The position numbers were made by a program, and so were the translations under genes. From NCBI RefSeq assembly GCF_009707545.1, contig NZ_WLYK01000001.1, forward strand, positions 1,426,001-1,490,000: a stretch of 64,000 bases of DNA, read 5' to 3'. The notes under the pieces are model-generated. The model searched no databases. It saw only the letters and a list, made by a program, of their open reading frames with translations, and had not been told where the DNA came from. The DNA is from Nakamurella alba (GTDB lineage: Bacteria > Actinomycetota > Actinomycetes > Mycobacteriales > Nakamurellaceae). Below, piece by piece: positions 41,681 to 50,177 of this stretch; position 1 is the first letter of the stretch, and each line of letters starts with the position of its first letter.

Positions 41681-42199
41681 GTGACCCCCGACCCGCCCGA
41701 CGGCCACGACTGGGTGCGGACCGGACCCGTCCGGCGTCGACTGCGGCTGCTGGTCACCCTGCGCCCGGTCGCCCGGCTGTCGGCGCGGTTCCTGCCGGCG
41801 CTGGACCGGATCGCCTTCCGGATCAGCCGCGGGCGGCTCACCCTGTCCGGCGCCCTGACCGGTCTGCCGGTGGTGGAGTTGATCACCACGGGCGCCCGGT
41901 CCGGCGAGCCACGGTCGACCCGCGTGCTGGCGGTCCCGGACGCCGACGGTTTCGTGGTGGTCGGGGCCAACTTCGGCGGTGATCGTGACCCGGCCTGGTG
42001 CCACAACCTCCGATCCACGCCGGAGGCGTTGCTGCGCAAGGGTTCCGCAGAGTTGTCGGTGGTCGCTACCGAACTCCACGGGGTGGAGCGGGACCGCGGG
42101 TTCGACCGGGCCCTCGCCCTCAATCCCGGCTGGCAGCGGTTCCGCCGCGCCACCGGTCGAAGGATCCCGGTCTTCGCGCTGACACCCGCCACGCCCTGA
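41681..42199 (+). CDS. Deazaflavin (F420)-dependent nitroreductase-family protein (Ddn-like)
   Basis: A 172-aa split-barrel protein of the Ddn/FDOR-A type: VVELITTGARSGEPRSTRVL, VVGANFGGDRDPAWCHNLRS and the closing RIPVFALTP are typical. Such enzymes use reduced F420 to reduce quinones or nitro compounds at the membrane; the extended basic N-terminus is usual for the family. GTG 41681 is the start; SD weak. Located 72 bp before the pyrimidine degradation operon, on the same strand. Confidence 0.87.
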   Translation: MTPDPPDGHDWVRTGPVRRRLRLLVTLRPVARLSARFLPALDRIAFRISRGRLTLSGALTGLPVVELITTGARSGEPRSTRVLAVPDADGFVVVGANFGGDRDPAWCHNLRSTPEALLRKGSAELSVVATELHGVERDRGFDRALALNPGWQRFRRATGRRIPVFALTPATP

Positions 42200-42271
42200 C
42201 GTCGGCGCAGTGACCGGCGCTATGACAGAGCCCTCTCCCGCGAGCGCAGGGGCCGGTGGCATCATGTGCCG

Positions 42272-43117
42272 ATGACGATCCGAGCAGCGATCACGCAGGT
42301 GGCCTGGACCGGTTCCAAGGAATCGATGATCACCCGGCACGAGGAGCTGGCCCGCGAGGCCGCGGCCGCCGGGGCCAAGATCATCGGGTTCCAGGAGCTC
42401 TTCTACGGTCCGTACTTCGGCGCCGTACAGGACCAGAAGTACTACGAGTACGTCGAATCCGTCCCCGGCCCGACCGTTGAGCGGTTCCAGGCGCTGGCCA
42501 AGGAACTGGCCATCGTGATGGTGCTCCCCGTCTACGAGGTCGCCAACGCGGGGGAGTACTACAACACCGCCGCCGTGGTCGATGCCGACGGCTCCTACCT
42601 GGGCAAGTACCGCAAGCACCACATCCCGCACCTGCCAAACTTCTGGGAGAAGTTCTACTTCCGGCCGGGCAACCTGGGCTACCCGGTGTTCGACACCGCG
42701 GTCGGTCGGGTCGGCGTCTACATTTGCTACGACCGCCACTTCCCCGAGGGCTGGCGCGAGCTGGGCCTGGGCAACGCGGAGATCGTCTTCAATCCGTCCG
42801 CGACGAAACCCGGTCTGTCCAACCGGCTCTGGGAGCTGGAGCAGCCGGCCGCCGCGGCCGCGAACCAGTACTTCGTGGCAGCCAATAACCGGATCGGTCA
42901 GGAGACCGACGAGTTCGGCGCCGACGCGCCACCGTTCTACGGCAGCTCGTACTTCGTCGACCCGCGCGGCAACTTCGTCGGGGAGGTGGCCTCGAAGGAC
43001 AAGGAGGAGATCGTCATCCGTGACCTCGACCTGGACGAGCTGACCCGGACCCGCAACGACTGGCAGTTCTACCGGGACCGCCGGCCGGAGACCTACAACC
43101 GGACGACCGCCCAGTGA
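42272..43117 (+). CDS. pydC: Beta-ureidopropionase (nitrilase-superfamily amidohydrolase)
   Basis: The 281-aa protein has the complete nitrilase triad: Glu42 (GFQELF), Lys115 (KYRKHHIP) and Cys152 (YICYDRHFPEG). It hydrolyses N-carbamoyl-beta-alanine to beta-alanine, CO2 and ammonia, the last step of reductive pyrimidine breakdown; the close match of KHHIPHLPNFWEKFYF supports that over other nitrilases. ATG 42272 is taken over GTG 42266. It is coupled to the dihydropyrimidinase gene by a GTGA overlap. Confidence 0.88.
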   Translation: MTIRAAITQVAWTGSKESMITRHEELAREAAAAGAKIIGFQELFYGPYFGAVQDQKYYEYVESVPGPTVERFQALAKELAIVMVLPVYEVANAGEYYNTAAVVDADGSYLGKYRKHHIPHLPNFWEKFYFRPGNLGYPVFDTAVGRVGVYICYDRHFPEGWRELGLGNAEIVFNPSATKPGLSNRLWELEQPAAAAANQYFVAANNRIGQETDEFGADAPPFYGSSYFVDPRGNFVGEVASKDKEEIVIRDLDLDELTRTRNDWQFYRDRRPETYNRTTAQ

Positions 43118-44547
43118 CGACCACCCTGATCACCGGCGGCACCGTCATCTCGGCCACCGGATCCGCGCTGCAGGACGTGCTCATCGACGGCGAGCGGATC
43201 GTCGCGCTGCTCGCGCCGGGCACCACCCCGCTCGGCCCGGTCACCGCGGACGTCACCATCGACGCCACCGGCAAGTACGTCATCCCCGGCGGCGTCGACG
43301 GCCACACGCACATGGAGATGCCGTTCGGCGGTACCCAGGCGTCGGACACCTTCGAGACCGGGACCCGGGCCGCTGCCTGGGGCGGCACCACCACGATCGT
43401 CGACTTCGTGGTGCAGGCGCACGGCCAGCGGGTGCAGGACCAGGTGGCCCTGTGGCACGAGAAGGCCTCCGGCAACAGCGCTGTCGACTACGCGTTCCAC
43501 CAGATCCTGGGGGACGTCAACGACGAGTCGCTCAAGGCGATGCAGGAGCTGATCGGGGAGGGCATCACCAGCTTCAAGCTGTTCATGGCCTATCCCGGTG
43601 TGTTCCTGTCCAGCGACGGCCAGATCGTGCAGGCCATGCAGGCCGGCGCCGACCTCGGTGCGCTGATCATGATGCACGCCGAGAACGGCTCCGCCATCGA
43701 CGTTCTGGTGCAGCAGGCGCTGCAGCGCGGCGAGACCGGTCCGTACTTCCACGGCACCAGCCGGCCGTGGCAGACCGAGCAGGAGGCGACCCACCGCGCG
43801 GTGATGCTCGCCGATCTGACCGGTGCCCCGCTGTACATCGTGCACGTCTCGGCGAAGCAGGCGCTGGCCCGGATCGCCGAGGCCCGCAATGCCGGGCAGA
43901 ACGTGTTCGGCGAGACCTGCCCGCAGTACCTCTACCTGTCGCTGGAGGAGCAGCTGGGCGCGGTCAGCGAGGAGTGGGGCGAGCTCGAGGGCGCGAAGTG
44001 GGTCTGCTCGACGCCGCTGCGCTCGCGCGCCGAGGGCCACCAGGACGAGCTGTGGAAGTACATCCGCACCGGCGACGTCACCACCGTGTCCACCGACCAC
44101 TGTCCCTTCTGCATGAAGGACCAGAAGGAGATGGGCATCGGGAACTTCTCGAAGATCCCGAACGGCATCGGCTCGGTCGAGCACCGGATGGACCTGCTGT
44201 TCCAGGGTGTGAAGGACGGCCGGATCAGCAAGGAACGCTGGGTCGACGTCTGCTGCACCACACCGGCCCGGATGTTCGGGATGTACGGGCGCAAGGGCGT
44301 CATCACCCCGGGCGCGGATGCCGACATCGTGATCTACGACCCGGACGGGCACACCTCGCTCGGTATCGGCGAGGGCCGCGAGCACCACATGAACATGGAC
44401 TACTCGGCCTGGCAGGGGTACGAGATCGACGGCCACGTGGACGTCGTGATCTCCCGCGGCACCGTCATCAAGGACGAGACCGGCTACATCGGCGGCAAGA
44501 GCCACGGCAGGTTCGTCAAGCGCGAACTGTCGCAGAACCTCATCTAA
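43114..44547 (+). CDS. pydB: Dihydropyrimidinase / hydantoinase
   Basis: A 477-aa cyclic amidohydrolase that opens dihydrouracil or dihydrothymine rings. Metal ligands are visible: GHTHMEM near residue 63, the carboxylated Lys in SFKLFMAYPG near residue 155, His in MMHAENG and VHVSAK, and Asp in STDHCPF near residue 328. GTG 43114 overlaps the pydC stop. Followed after 15 bp by an LLM-class oxidoreductase. Confidence 0.92.
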   Translation: MTTTLITGGTVISATGSALQDVLIDGERIVALLAPGTTPLGPVTADVTIDATGKYVIPGGVDGHTHMEMPFGGTQASDTFETGTRAAAWGGTTTIVDFVVQAHGQRVQDQVALWHEKASGNSAVDYAFHQILGDVNDESLKAMQELIGEGITSFKLFMAYPGVFLSSDGQIVQAMQAGADLGALIMMHAENGSAIDVLVQQALQRGETGPYFHGTSRPWQTEQEATHRAVMLADLTGAPLYIVHVSAKQALARIAEARNAGQNVFGETCPQYLYLSLEEQLGAVSEEWGELEGAKWVCSTPLRSRAEGHQDELWKYIRTGDVTTVSTDHCPFCMKDQKEMGIGNFSKIPNGIGSVEHRMDLLFQGVKDGRISKERWVDVCCTTPARMFGMYGRKGVITPGADADIVIYDPDGHTSLGIGEGREHHMNMDYSAWQGYEIDGHVDVVISRGTVIKDETGYIGGKSHGRFVKRELSQNLI

Positions 44548-44562
44548 GGACGACCTGCGCCC

Positions 44563-45600
44563 ATGGATTTCGGAGTTGTGCTGCAGAACGACCCGCCCGC
44601 CTGGCGGGTGGTGGACCTGGCGGTCCGCGCCGAGACGTACGGGTTCAGCCATGCCTGGACCTTCGACTCGCACCTGCTCTGGCAGGAGCCGTACGTCGTC
44701 TACAGCCAGATCCTGTCGGCCACCCACCGGATGACCGTCGGCCCCATGGTCACCAACCCGGCGACCCGGGACTGGACGGTCATCGCATCACTGCACGCCA
44801 CGCTCAACGACATGTTCGGCAACCGCACGGTCTGCGGGATCGGCCGTGGCGACTCCGCGGTGCGGGTGATCAACGGCGCGCCGGTGACCCTGAAGACGCT
44901 GCGCGAGTCCATCGGCGTCATCAAGGGTCTCGCGAACGGCGAGCAGGTCGACTACAAGGGCAGCAAGCTGCGGCTGGCCTGGTCGAAGGGCTCCGAACTG
45001 CCGGTGTGGGTCGCCGCCTACGGCCCGAAGGCGCTGCAGCTGACCGGTGAGGTCGGCGACGGCTTCATCATGCAGCTCGCCGACCCGACCATCGTCGAAT
45101 GGTCGGTCAAAGCCGTCCGGGAGGCGGCGGAGAAGGCCGGCCGGGATCCCGAATCGATCACCATCTGCGTGGCGGCGCCGGCCTACATCACCGACCACGG
45201 GCCGGACGCCTACCAGCACGGCATCGACCAGTGCCGCTGGTTCGGCGGGATGGTCGGCAACCACGTCGCCGACCTCGTCGGCCGGTACGGCGCGGACGGG
45301 GCGAGCGTGCCCAAGGCGCTGTCCGACTACATCGCCGGGCGGGAGTCCTACGACTACAACTCGCACGGCAAGTCCGGCAATACCCACACCGACTTCGTGC
45401 CGGACGAGATCGTCGAGCGCTTCTGCCTGATCGGCACCGCCGAGCAGCACATCGAGAAGCTCGAGGAGCTGCGGGCGCTGGGTGTGGACCAGTTCGCCGT
45501 CTATCTCCAGCACGATGCGAAGGACCGCACCCTCTCGACCTACGGCGAGCGGGTCATCCCCGGCATGACCGTGCGCGGGAGTGCGCGCGAGAACGCCTGA
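44563..45600 (+). CDS. LLM-class F420/FMN-dependent oxidoreductase (TIGR03842-like)
   Basis: The 345-aa TIM-barrel protein belongs to the bacterial luciferase superfamily: MDFGVVLQNDPPAW, SHAWTFDSHLLW and GIGRGDSAVRVINGAPV. Its length and association with dihydropyrimidinase fit the TIGR03842 F420-dependent group. It may carry out a redox step on pyrimidines or their products; that is inferred from the operon, as no dihydropyrimidine dehydrogenase is nearby. ATG 44563 with AAGGA upstream. Confidence 0.85.
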   Translation: MDFGVVLQNDPPAWRVVDLAVRAETYGFSHAWTFDSHLLWQEPYVVYSQILSATHRMTVGPMVTNPATRDWTVIASLHATLNDMFGNRTVCGIGRGDSAVRVINGAPVTLKTLRESIGVIKGLANGEQVDYKGSKLRLAWSKGSELPVWVAAYGPKALQLTGEVGDGFIMQLADPTIVEWSVKAVREAAEKAGRDPESITICVAAPAYITDHGPDAYQHGIDQCRWFGGMVGNHVADLVGRYGADGASVPKALSDYIAGRESYDYNSHGKSGNTHTDFVPDEIVERFCLIGTAEQHIEKLEELRALGVDQFAVYLQHDAKDRTLSTYGERVIPGMTVRGSARENA

Positions 45601-45622
45601 CCCTTCGGCTCGTTCACGACAG

Positions 45623-45651
45623 GCCCGGCCGCTCGATGGGAGCGGCCGCGC
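45623..45651 (+). terminator. Stem-loop terminator of the pyrimidine operon
   Basis: A GGCCGCTC / GAGCGGCC inverted repeat with a GATGG-type loop begins about 23 bp after the oxidoreductase stop and is followed by GCCTTCGTGG. Confidence 0.55.
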
Positions 45652-45774
45652 CTTCGTGGTTCCTCGGCGGACGGCAGGGGCGAGGGAATCGGGCACCTTT
45701 TCCATGTGAGGCAACGGTTTCGGTCCTGGATCTGCGGAGCCTTGCTGCTGCCGAGATGGCCTCCGGGGCGGTGG

Positions 45775-45801
45775 TTGTCCACAAGCCCGAGGTTGTCCAC
45801 A
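45775..45801 (+). promoter_or_regulatory. Two DnaA boxes in direct repeat
   Basis: TTGTCCACA occurs at 45775-45783 and again at 45793-45801, exactly the actinobacterial DnaA-box consensus, same orientation, 18 bp start to start. They lie just upstream of a TAGCGT -10 candidate (45841-45846) for the DUF4262 gene. Confidence 0.65.
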
Positions 45802-45840
45802 ACCGGCCGAAGTGTTTCCGTCGGTCTCGTCCGCGCTGGC

Positions 45841-45846
45841 TAGCGT
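45841..45846 (+). promoter_or_regulatory. Putative -10 of DUF4262 gene
   Basis: TAGCGT, 46 bp before ATG 45893 and 39 bp after the second DnaA box. Confidence 0.4.
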
Positions 45847-45892
45847 CGTTCCTGTCGCACGGACGTGCGTCGGAAGCGGGGGAGGGCGCGAC

Positions 45893-46396
45893 ATGGTGAT
45901 GGACGATGACCTGCTGTGGATCCTGAAGACGATCGACAGGTTCGGGTGGGCGGTCCTGCACATCGGGGACGGGTGCAAGCACAAGGAGTGTGGCAACGAG
46001 TGGGTGGAGCATCCGTTCAGCTACTCCATCGGGCTCACGGCGATGGGGCACCCCGAGTTCCTGCTGCGCGGCTGGCGCAAGAAGGATGCCGGGGTGACGC
46101 TGATCAACGAGTTCGGCGCCCGGGTGCAGGCGGGTGAGTCCTTCCGGCACGGACAGGTCGTGGAGAGCCGGACGGCCGGCGCGCCGGTGGTGTTCCTGGA
46201 GGTGATCGACGACGCCGACATGGTCGCTTCGGGACAGGTCTACCCGGAATTCTCTGCGCTGCAGGTGGTCTGGCCGGACTGGCAGGGCCGTTACCCGTGG
46301 GACAAGGGCTACAACCGCTGGAAGTTCTCGCAACAGCTGTCCCGGCCCGGCCCGGGCCGCTCAGGGCTGCAGCAACTCCAGATTGGCCAGCAGTGA
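45893..46396 (+). CDS. DUF4262 family protein
   Basis: A 167-aa protein with the DUF4262 features FGWAVLHIGDG...PFSYSIGLTAMGHPEFLLRG and VVWPDWQGRYPWDKGYNRWKF. The family occurs widely in actinomycetes with no assigned function. A His/Cys cluster (CKHKECGNEW) follows the first strand and may bind metal. ATG 45893 has GGGGGAGGG 6 nt upstream. Twin DnaA boxes precede the promoter. Its last 36 bp overlap the converging SDR gene. Confidence 0.83.
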   Translation: MVMDDDLLWILKTIDRFGWAVLHIGDGCKHKECGNEWVEHPFSYSIGLTAMGHPEFLLRGWRKKDAGVTLINEFGARVQAGESFRHGQVVESRTAGAPVVFLEVIDDADMVASGQVYPEFSALQVVWPDWQGRYPWDKGYNRWKFSQQLSRPGPGRSGLQQLQIGQQ

Positions 46397-47242
46397 CGGG
46401 TGCGTCGGGTGCCAGCCGAGGGTCCGGCGGGTGTACTCGCTGTTCGCCGGCTGATCGGTCGCGAAGATGACGCCGATGGGACCGAAGGACTCTTGAGGGA
46501 CCTGCTGCACCGGGAGGCCGAGCCGCCGACCGATGACCTCCGCGATGTCACGCACACGGTCGCCTTCGTCGTCGACCGCGTGCCAGGCGGTGCCTGCAGG
46601 CGCCTGCTCCAGGGCGAGTCGGAACAGCACCGCGGCGTCGAGCGCGTGGACGGCGGGCCAGCGCTGAGTCCCGTCGCCGGGGTATCCGGACACACCTGTG
46701 CTGCGGGCGATCTGGGTGAGCAGGCCGGCGAAACCACCCTGTCCCTCGTTGTGCACCGTGCGGGGGAGACGGACGGCGCTGGCCCGGACGCCGCGGTCGG
46801 CAAGCCCGAGAGTCGCTGTCACCGTGCGCCCACGCCCGCCCACCGGGCCGTCGAACGGCAACGGGTCGGACTCGATCGACGGCCGGCCAGGGATCCACGG
46901 TGTACCGGAGACGGTCACCAACGGCCTCTCGGTGCCGACCAGCGTCTCGCCGAGAGCGGTGAGCGCCGCCGTCTCCTCGGCCACCGACGCGGCGAGGGCT
47001 TCGGGGCTGCTGAAGTCGTTGCCGAAGGCGAGGTGGACGACGCCGTCGGCGCCGGCAGCAGCGGTGCGCAACACGTCGAGGTCGGCCAGCCCGCCGCGGA
47101 CGACGGCGGCGCCGGCCCGTTCCGCTTTCTGCGCCGACGCGTCGGATCGGGTCAGCACGGAGACCGAGTGATCGTGACTGATCAGCTCGGCGACAACGGC
47201 GGTTCCGATGAGTCCGGTGCCTCCGGTGACGAACACGTGCAT
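46361..47242 (-). CDS. NAD(P)-dependent epimerase/dehydratase (extended SDR)
   Basis: A 293-aa Rossmann protein with GGTGLIGTAVVAEL at the N-terminus and VVHLAFGND and VRLPRTVHNEGQ segments. The usual YxxxK catalytic pair is not evident where expected, so it may be a binding protein or an atypical SDR. ATG 47242 has GGAGG 5 nt upstream. Divergent from a TetR regulator with two operator-like palindromes between them. Confidence 0.83.
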   Translation of the reverse strand: MHVFVTGGTGLIGTAVVAELISHDHSVSVLTRSDASAQKAERAGAAVVRGGLADLDVLRTAAAGADGVVHLAFGNDFSSPEALAASVAEETAALTALGETLVGTERPLVTVSGTPWIPGRPSIESDPLPFDGPVGGRGRTVTATLGLADRGVRASAVRLPRTVHNEGQGGFAGLLTQIARSTGVSGYPGDGTQRWPAVHALDAAVLFRLALEQAPAGTAWHAVDDEGDRVRDIAEVIGRRLGLPVQQVPQESFGPIGVIFATDQPANSEYTRRTLGWHPTHPSLLANLELLQP

Positions 47243-47256
47243 GAGGTCCTCCAAGT

Positions 47257-47276
47257 GATGGGAGCTTTGTCCCGTC
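47257..47276. promoter_or_regulatory. TetR operator copy 1
   Basis: Imperfect palindrome GATGGGA-GCTTTG-TCCCGTC, same half-site as copy 2; 15 bp upstream of the SDR start. Confidence 0.6.
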
Positions 47277-47289
47277 ACGATACACCCGC

Positions 47290-47309
47290 GATGGGACAAG
47301 AGTCCCATC
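47290..47309. promoter_or_regulatory. TetR operator copy 2
   Basis: Perfect 8-bp inverted repeat GATGGGAC-AAGA-GTCCCATC, overlapping the region just before the TAGGAT -10 of the TetR gene; centre 33 bp from copy 1. Confidence 0.7.
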
Positions 47310-47311
47310 AG

Positions 47312-47317
47312 TAGGAT
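47312..47317 (+). promoter_or_regulatory. -10 element for leaderless tetR transcript
   Basis: TAGGAT six nt upstream of ATG 47324, with no SD in between. Confidence 0.55.
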
Positions 47318-47323
47318 CGACCG

Positions 47324-47902
47324 ATGGCTCGATGGGAACCCGGCGCGCGGGAACGGCTGGTGCTGGCGGCTGTCGACCTGTTCACCGAGCAGGGCTACGA
47401 CGCGACCACGGTGGCCGAGATCGCCGAGCGGGCCGGGGTCACCAAGAGCACCTTCTTCCGGCACTTCCCGGACAAGCGGGAGGTGCTGGTCGCCGGTCAG
47501 GAGGCGTTGAGCCGGCTGCTGTCCGAGGGGATCGCCGATGCTCCCGAGGATGCGACGCCGCTCGAGGCTGTCGCTGCGGGATTGGACCGTGTGTCGTCCG
47601 AGATGACGTCGTTCAACAGAGATCTCGGGCCGCGGATCAAGGCCGCCGTGGCGGCCAACACCGAGCTGCAGGAACGGGACCGGACGAAGAGCGTCGGCAT
47701 GTCGGCGGCGATGACCGAGGCACTGCTGCGCCGGGGTATCGCCGATCCGACCGCGCACCTGGCGGCGGAACTGGGGATGATCGCCTTTCGCCAGGGCTGG
47801 GCGCGCTGGACGGAGACCGATCGTGCGGCGGACGTCCCGCTCGCCACCTACACCCGGGCGGCGCTGGACGACTTGCGGGCGGCGAGCGCCGCTCTCGGAT
47901 GA
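47324..47902 (+). CDS. TetR-family transcriptional regulator
   Basis: A 192-aa TetR: DNA-binding domain in residues 1-55 (YDATTVAEIAERAGVTKSTFFRHF), and an alpha-helical ligand domain with TetR_C features (GMIAFRQGWARW). It diverges from the SDR gene. Two copies of a GATGGGAC half-site palindrome lie in the 81-bp gap, so it probably represses both genes. The start ATG 47324 is only 6 nt after TAGGAT, so the mRNA is likely leaderless. Confidence 0.88.
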   Translation: MARWEPGARERLVLAAVDLFTEQGYDATTVAEIAERAGVTKSTFFRHFPDKREVLVAGQEALSRLLSEGIADAPEDATPLEAVAAGLDRVSSEMTSFNRDLGPRIKAAVAANTELQERDRTKSVGMSAAMTEALLRRGIADPTAHLAAELGMIAFRQGWARWTETDRAADVPLATYTRAALDDLRAASAALG

Positions 47903-47987
47903 CCGCGGGATCCGGGTCGGCCACCGATCGCCGGGGATGAGCGGCCAGCCTCGTTGCTGGGCCAGATTCTCCGGCCATCCGTCGAGG

Positions 47988-48428
47988 TCAGTAGCTGTAC
48001 CGACGAACGCTCTCCGGGTGGATGACGATCCGCACCTGGTCCTCGGCCAGGATGGCCGCCAGATCGGCAGCCCGGGTGGGGTCGGCCAGATCCCAGTAGC
48101 GCGAGGCCAACCGGGCTGCGAGGTCGTGCGCGCCGTCGGCCTCGACACTGGTCCGACCGGCCACCGCGATCCAGCGCTCCCGCTCATCCGCAGGGGCCGC
48201 GATCACGATCGAGGCGCGCGGGTCCTTGGCGAGTCGCCGGATCTTCACCGTATCCGGGCCGGTGAAGAGCTGGATGGTGCCGGCCGGGTCGTCGGGCGAC
48301 GGCGGCGTCGCCTCGAACCACACCGGACGTGGCTGGGCCGGCACCGGACCGGCCGCCACCGACAGGAACCCGTGCAGCGGGCGTCGCAGGAACTCGAGAT
48401 CATCGGCGGTCAAGCGGTCGTCGGTCAT
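47988..48428 (-). CDS. Pyridoxamine 5'-phosphate oxidase-fold (PPOX/FDOR-B) protein
   Basis: A 146-aa split barrel: LHGFLSVAAGPVPAQPRPVWFEA, then VKIRRLAKDPRASIVIAAP, the TIGR03618-like signature of flavin or F420 binding, and AEDQVRIVIHPESVRRYSY at the end. Cofactor and substrate unknown. ATG 48428; weak SD. Convergent with the TetR gene and divergent from the leaderless hypothetical gene at 48603. Confidence 0.82.
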   Translation of the reverse strand: MTDDRLTADDLEFLRRPLHGFLSVAAGPVPAQPRPVWFEATPPSPDDPAGTIQLFTGPDTVKIRRLAKDPRASIVIAAPADERERWIAVAGRTSVEADGAHDLAARLASRYWDLADPTRAADLAAILAEDQVRIVIHPESVRRYSY

Positions 48429-48589
48429 CGATCCGGAAGTGCCCGAACGGGGTCCGCCACAAACCGCAGGACGTGCCGGGGTGGCTGCATTGACCCGCTC
48501 GGCCGCCGTGTCTCGATCCCTGGCGGTGCGGCCAGTCGGGGCGGTCGCGGGCCTCATTCCGAGGGCGGTCAGTCCGGACCGGCGTGGCC

Positions 48590-48595
48590 TACAGT
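48590..48595 (+). promoter_or_regulatory. -10 element for leaderless transcript
   Basis: TACAGT seven nt before ATG 48603, without SD. Confidence 0.5.
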
Positions 48596-48602
48596 GCCGG
48601 TC

Positions 48603-49136
48603 ATGGGTGGGACCGACTCTCCGGAGGAGCATGCGGACGGGTGGAACCCGGCCGACCAGGTCTGGATGACCCGGCAGGACGAACTCGGTCGGATTGCTGC
48701 GCTCATCCAGGCGGGGGTCGCTGCCGAGGATCCGAAGTTCGCGCTGGTGGAGGTCAGAGCCAGGTCCGACGAGCTCGTCATCTACAGATCCGACCCGACG
48801 CCGGAGGATGCGGCCGATCGGTATCGAGCGGCCGTGTTGTCGGAGCAGGTCGCGCTGCGATTCGAGCGCGCGGTCCTGTCGAAGGCGGAGGTCGACATCC
48901 TCGACGAGCAGTTGACCCGGGCGTTCCCGTCGCTGCTGGCCCGCGGAATCCGGCTCACGGCCTGGGGTGTCCACGATCTCGGTGGAAGGTATGTCGTTTC
49001 GTTCCACCCGGAAGGCGGTCCGCTCGACGGCGACGTACTGACGTCGACCGCACAAGACGACGGTTCGCCATGGTCACCATTGTTCCTGGACGGAGACAAG
49101 GTCCAGTTCGTCGGTGAGGACTCGATCCGCTACTGA
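48603..49136 (+). CDS. Hypothetical protein, 177 aa
   Basis: A soluble acidic protein with an alpha/beta pattern: KFALVEVRARSDELVIYRSDPT and a C-terminal domain with GGRYVVSFHPEGGPLDGDV. I do not recognise a family. ATG 48603 follows TACAGT by 7 nt, so a leaderless mRNA is likely. Stands alone, 216 bp before a secreted-protein gene. Confidence 0.65.
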   Translation: MGGTDSPEEHADGWNPADQVWMTRQDELGRIAALIQAGVAAEDPKFALVEVRARSDELVIYRSDPTPEDAADRYRAAVLSEQVALRFERAVLSKAEVDILDEQLTRAFPSLLARGIRLTAWGVHDLGGRYVVSFHPEGGPLDGDVLTSTAQDDGSPWSPLFLDGDKVQFVGEDSIRY

Positions 49137-49352
49137 CCTGAGACGACCGTTGCACGGGAACGGTGACCTGGTCGAGTGGCGGGCGTCTCGACGACAGCGA
49201 AAGCGGCGTCACCGTTCTGCTGTGCCCCTTCTCGGGGACGATGCGGGCGTTGCGATCCACTCCAAGAAGCCTGGTAACGAAATGATCACGGCGACCGAGA
49301 GGGGCGTTGAACGGACCGGTACGGCGAGGAATCGACGAAGGGGAGCGGGTTG

Positions 49353-50111
49353 ATGAGCAGAGCGGCACAGCGGTGGGCGGTCGTGGTTTCGACGGTGGTG
49401 ATGGCGCTGATCGGGGTGGTGCCGGTGGTGGGTGCGGCCACGGTGCCCGCAGGCGCAGCGGTCACGTCGGCGTCCGCGGCGGCGGGGTCGTTGTCGATCG
49501 CGTCGAGTCAGGCGGAGGTGCGGATCGGTCAATCGACGATCGTGTCCGGCACGGCGAAGTCCGCGTCCGGTGATCGGGTCGCCGGCGGGGTGATCGAGCT
49601 GTGGACGCGGCCGGTGGGCAGCACGGCGTGGTCGCATGTGCAGAACACCCGGTCGAACGCGCTGGGCCACTTCACCTTCCGCTACACGCCGGATCAGGCG
49701 CGGGTGTTGCAGGCGCGGCTGCCGGGCAACGCGGTGGTCTCGCCGGTCGCGACGGTCGGGGTGCGGATGGGCTTCGACTCGTTCTACGCCCAGGGCTGCT
49801 ACGTCGGCGCGCCCTACATCGCGATGGTCGGTAAGGCGCCTAAGGAGGCGGCGGGGACGATCGTGACAGCGGAGTTCTATTTCAATGACCTGACGGTCTT
49901 CTGGAAGCGCCAGAGCGTGGGTCGGGTGGCAGCTGACGGATCGTTCTATCTGTCCTTCTCCATGAGCAAGGGGCCGTGGTCGGTGCGGGCCGTGCTGGTG
50001 GGTGCCCCCAACGTGAAGGGAGCCGTAGGGCCGGTTTGGTGGGTCGAAGTACCGCTGGCCAGCCCGGGCAACCCCGAAGGCTGCATCCCGGGCAGGCCTG
50101 CAACCGACTGA
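49353..50111 (+). CDS. Secreted protein with Ig-like/beta-sandwich domain
   Basis: The 252-aa product has a Sec signal peptide (WAVVVSTVVMALIGVVPVVG, cut near AAT/AGA) and a mature part that looks like one or two Ig-like beta sandwiches: SQAEVRIGQSTIVSGTAKSASG and GGVIELWTRPVGSTAWSHVQ resemble surface-protein and invasin-like Ig domains. A Cys pair (QGCYVG and EGCIPG) may stabilise the C-terminal half. ATG 49353 has GGGGAG about 8 nt upstream. No membrane anchor; function unknown. Confidence 0.72.
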   Translation: MSRAAQRWAVVVSTVVMALIGVVPVVGAATVPAGAAVTSASAAAGSLSIASSQAEVRIGQSTIVSGTAKSASGDRVAGGVIELWTRPVGSTAWSHVQNTRSNALGHFTFRYTPDQARVLQARLPGNAVVSPVATVGVRMGFDSFYAQGCYVGAPYIAMVGKAPKEAAGTIVTAEFYFNDLTVFWKRQSVGRVAADGSFYLSFSMSKGPWSVRAVLVGAPNVKGAVGPVWWVEVPLASPGNPEGCIPGRPATD

Positions 50112-50122
50112 GACAACAGCGA

Positions 50123-50156
50123 AGGGCCGGTCCGCTGTCTCCAGCTGACCGGCCCT
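50123..50156. terminator. Hairpin between secreted-protein gene and tRNA-Arg
   Basis: A perfect 10-bp stem (AGGGCCGGTC with GACCGGCCCT, 14-nt loop), 12 bp after the stop and 22 bp beyond the tRNA 3' end; serves both directions. Confidence 0.7.
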
Positions 50157-50177
50157 GAACTGCACCTTCTGCGCCTG

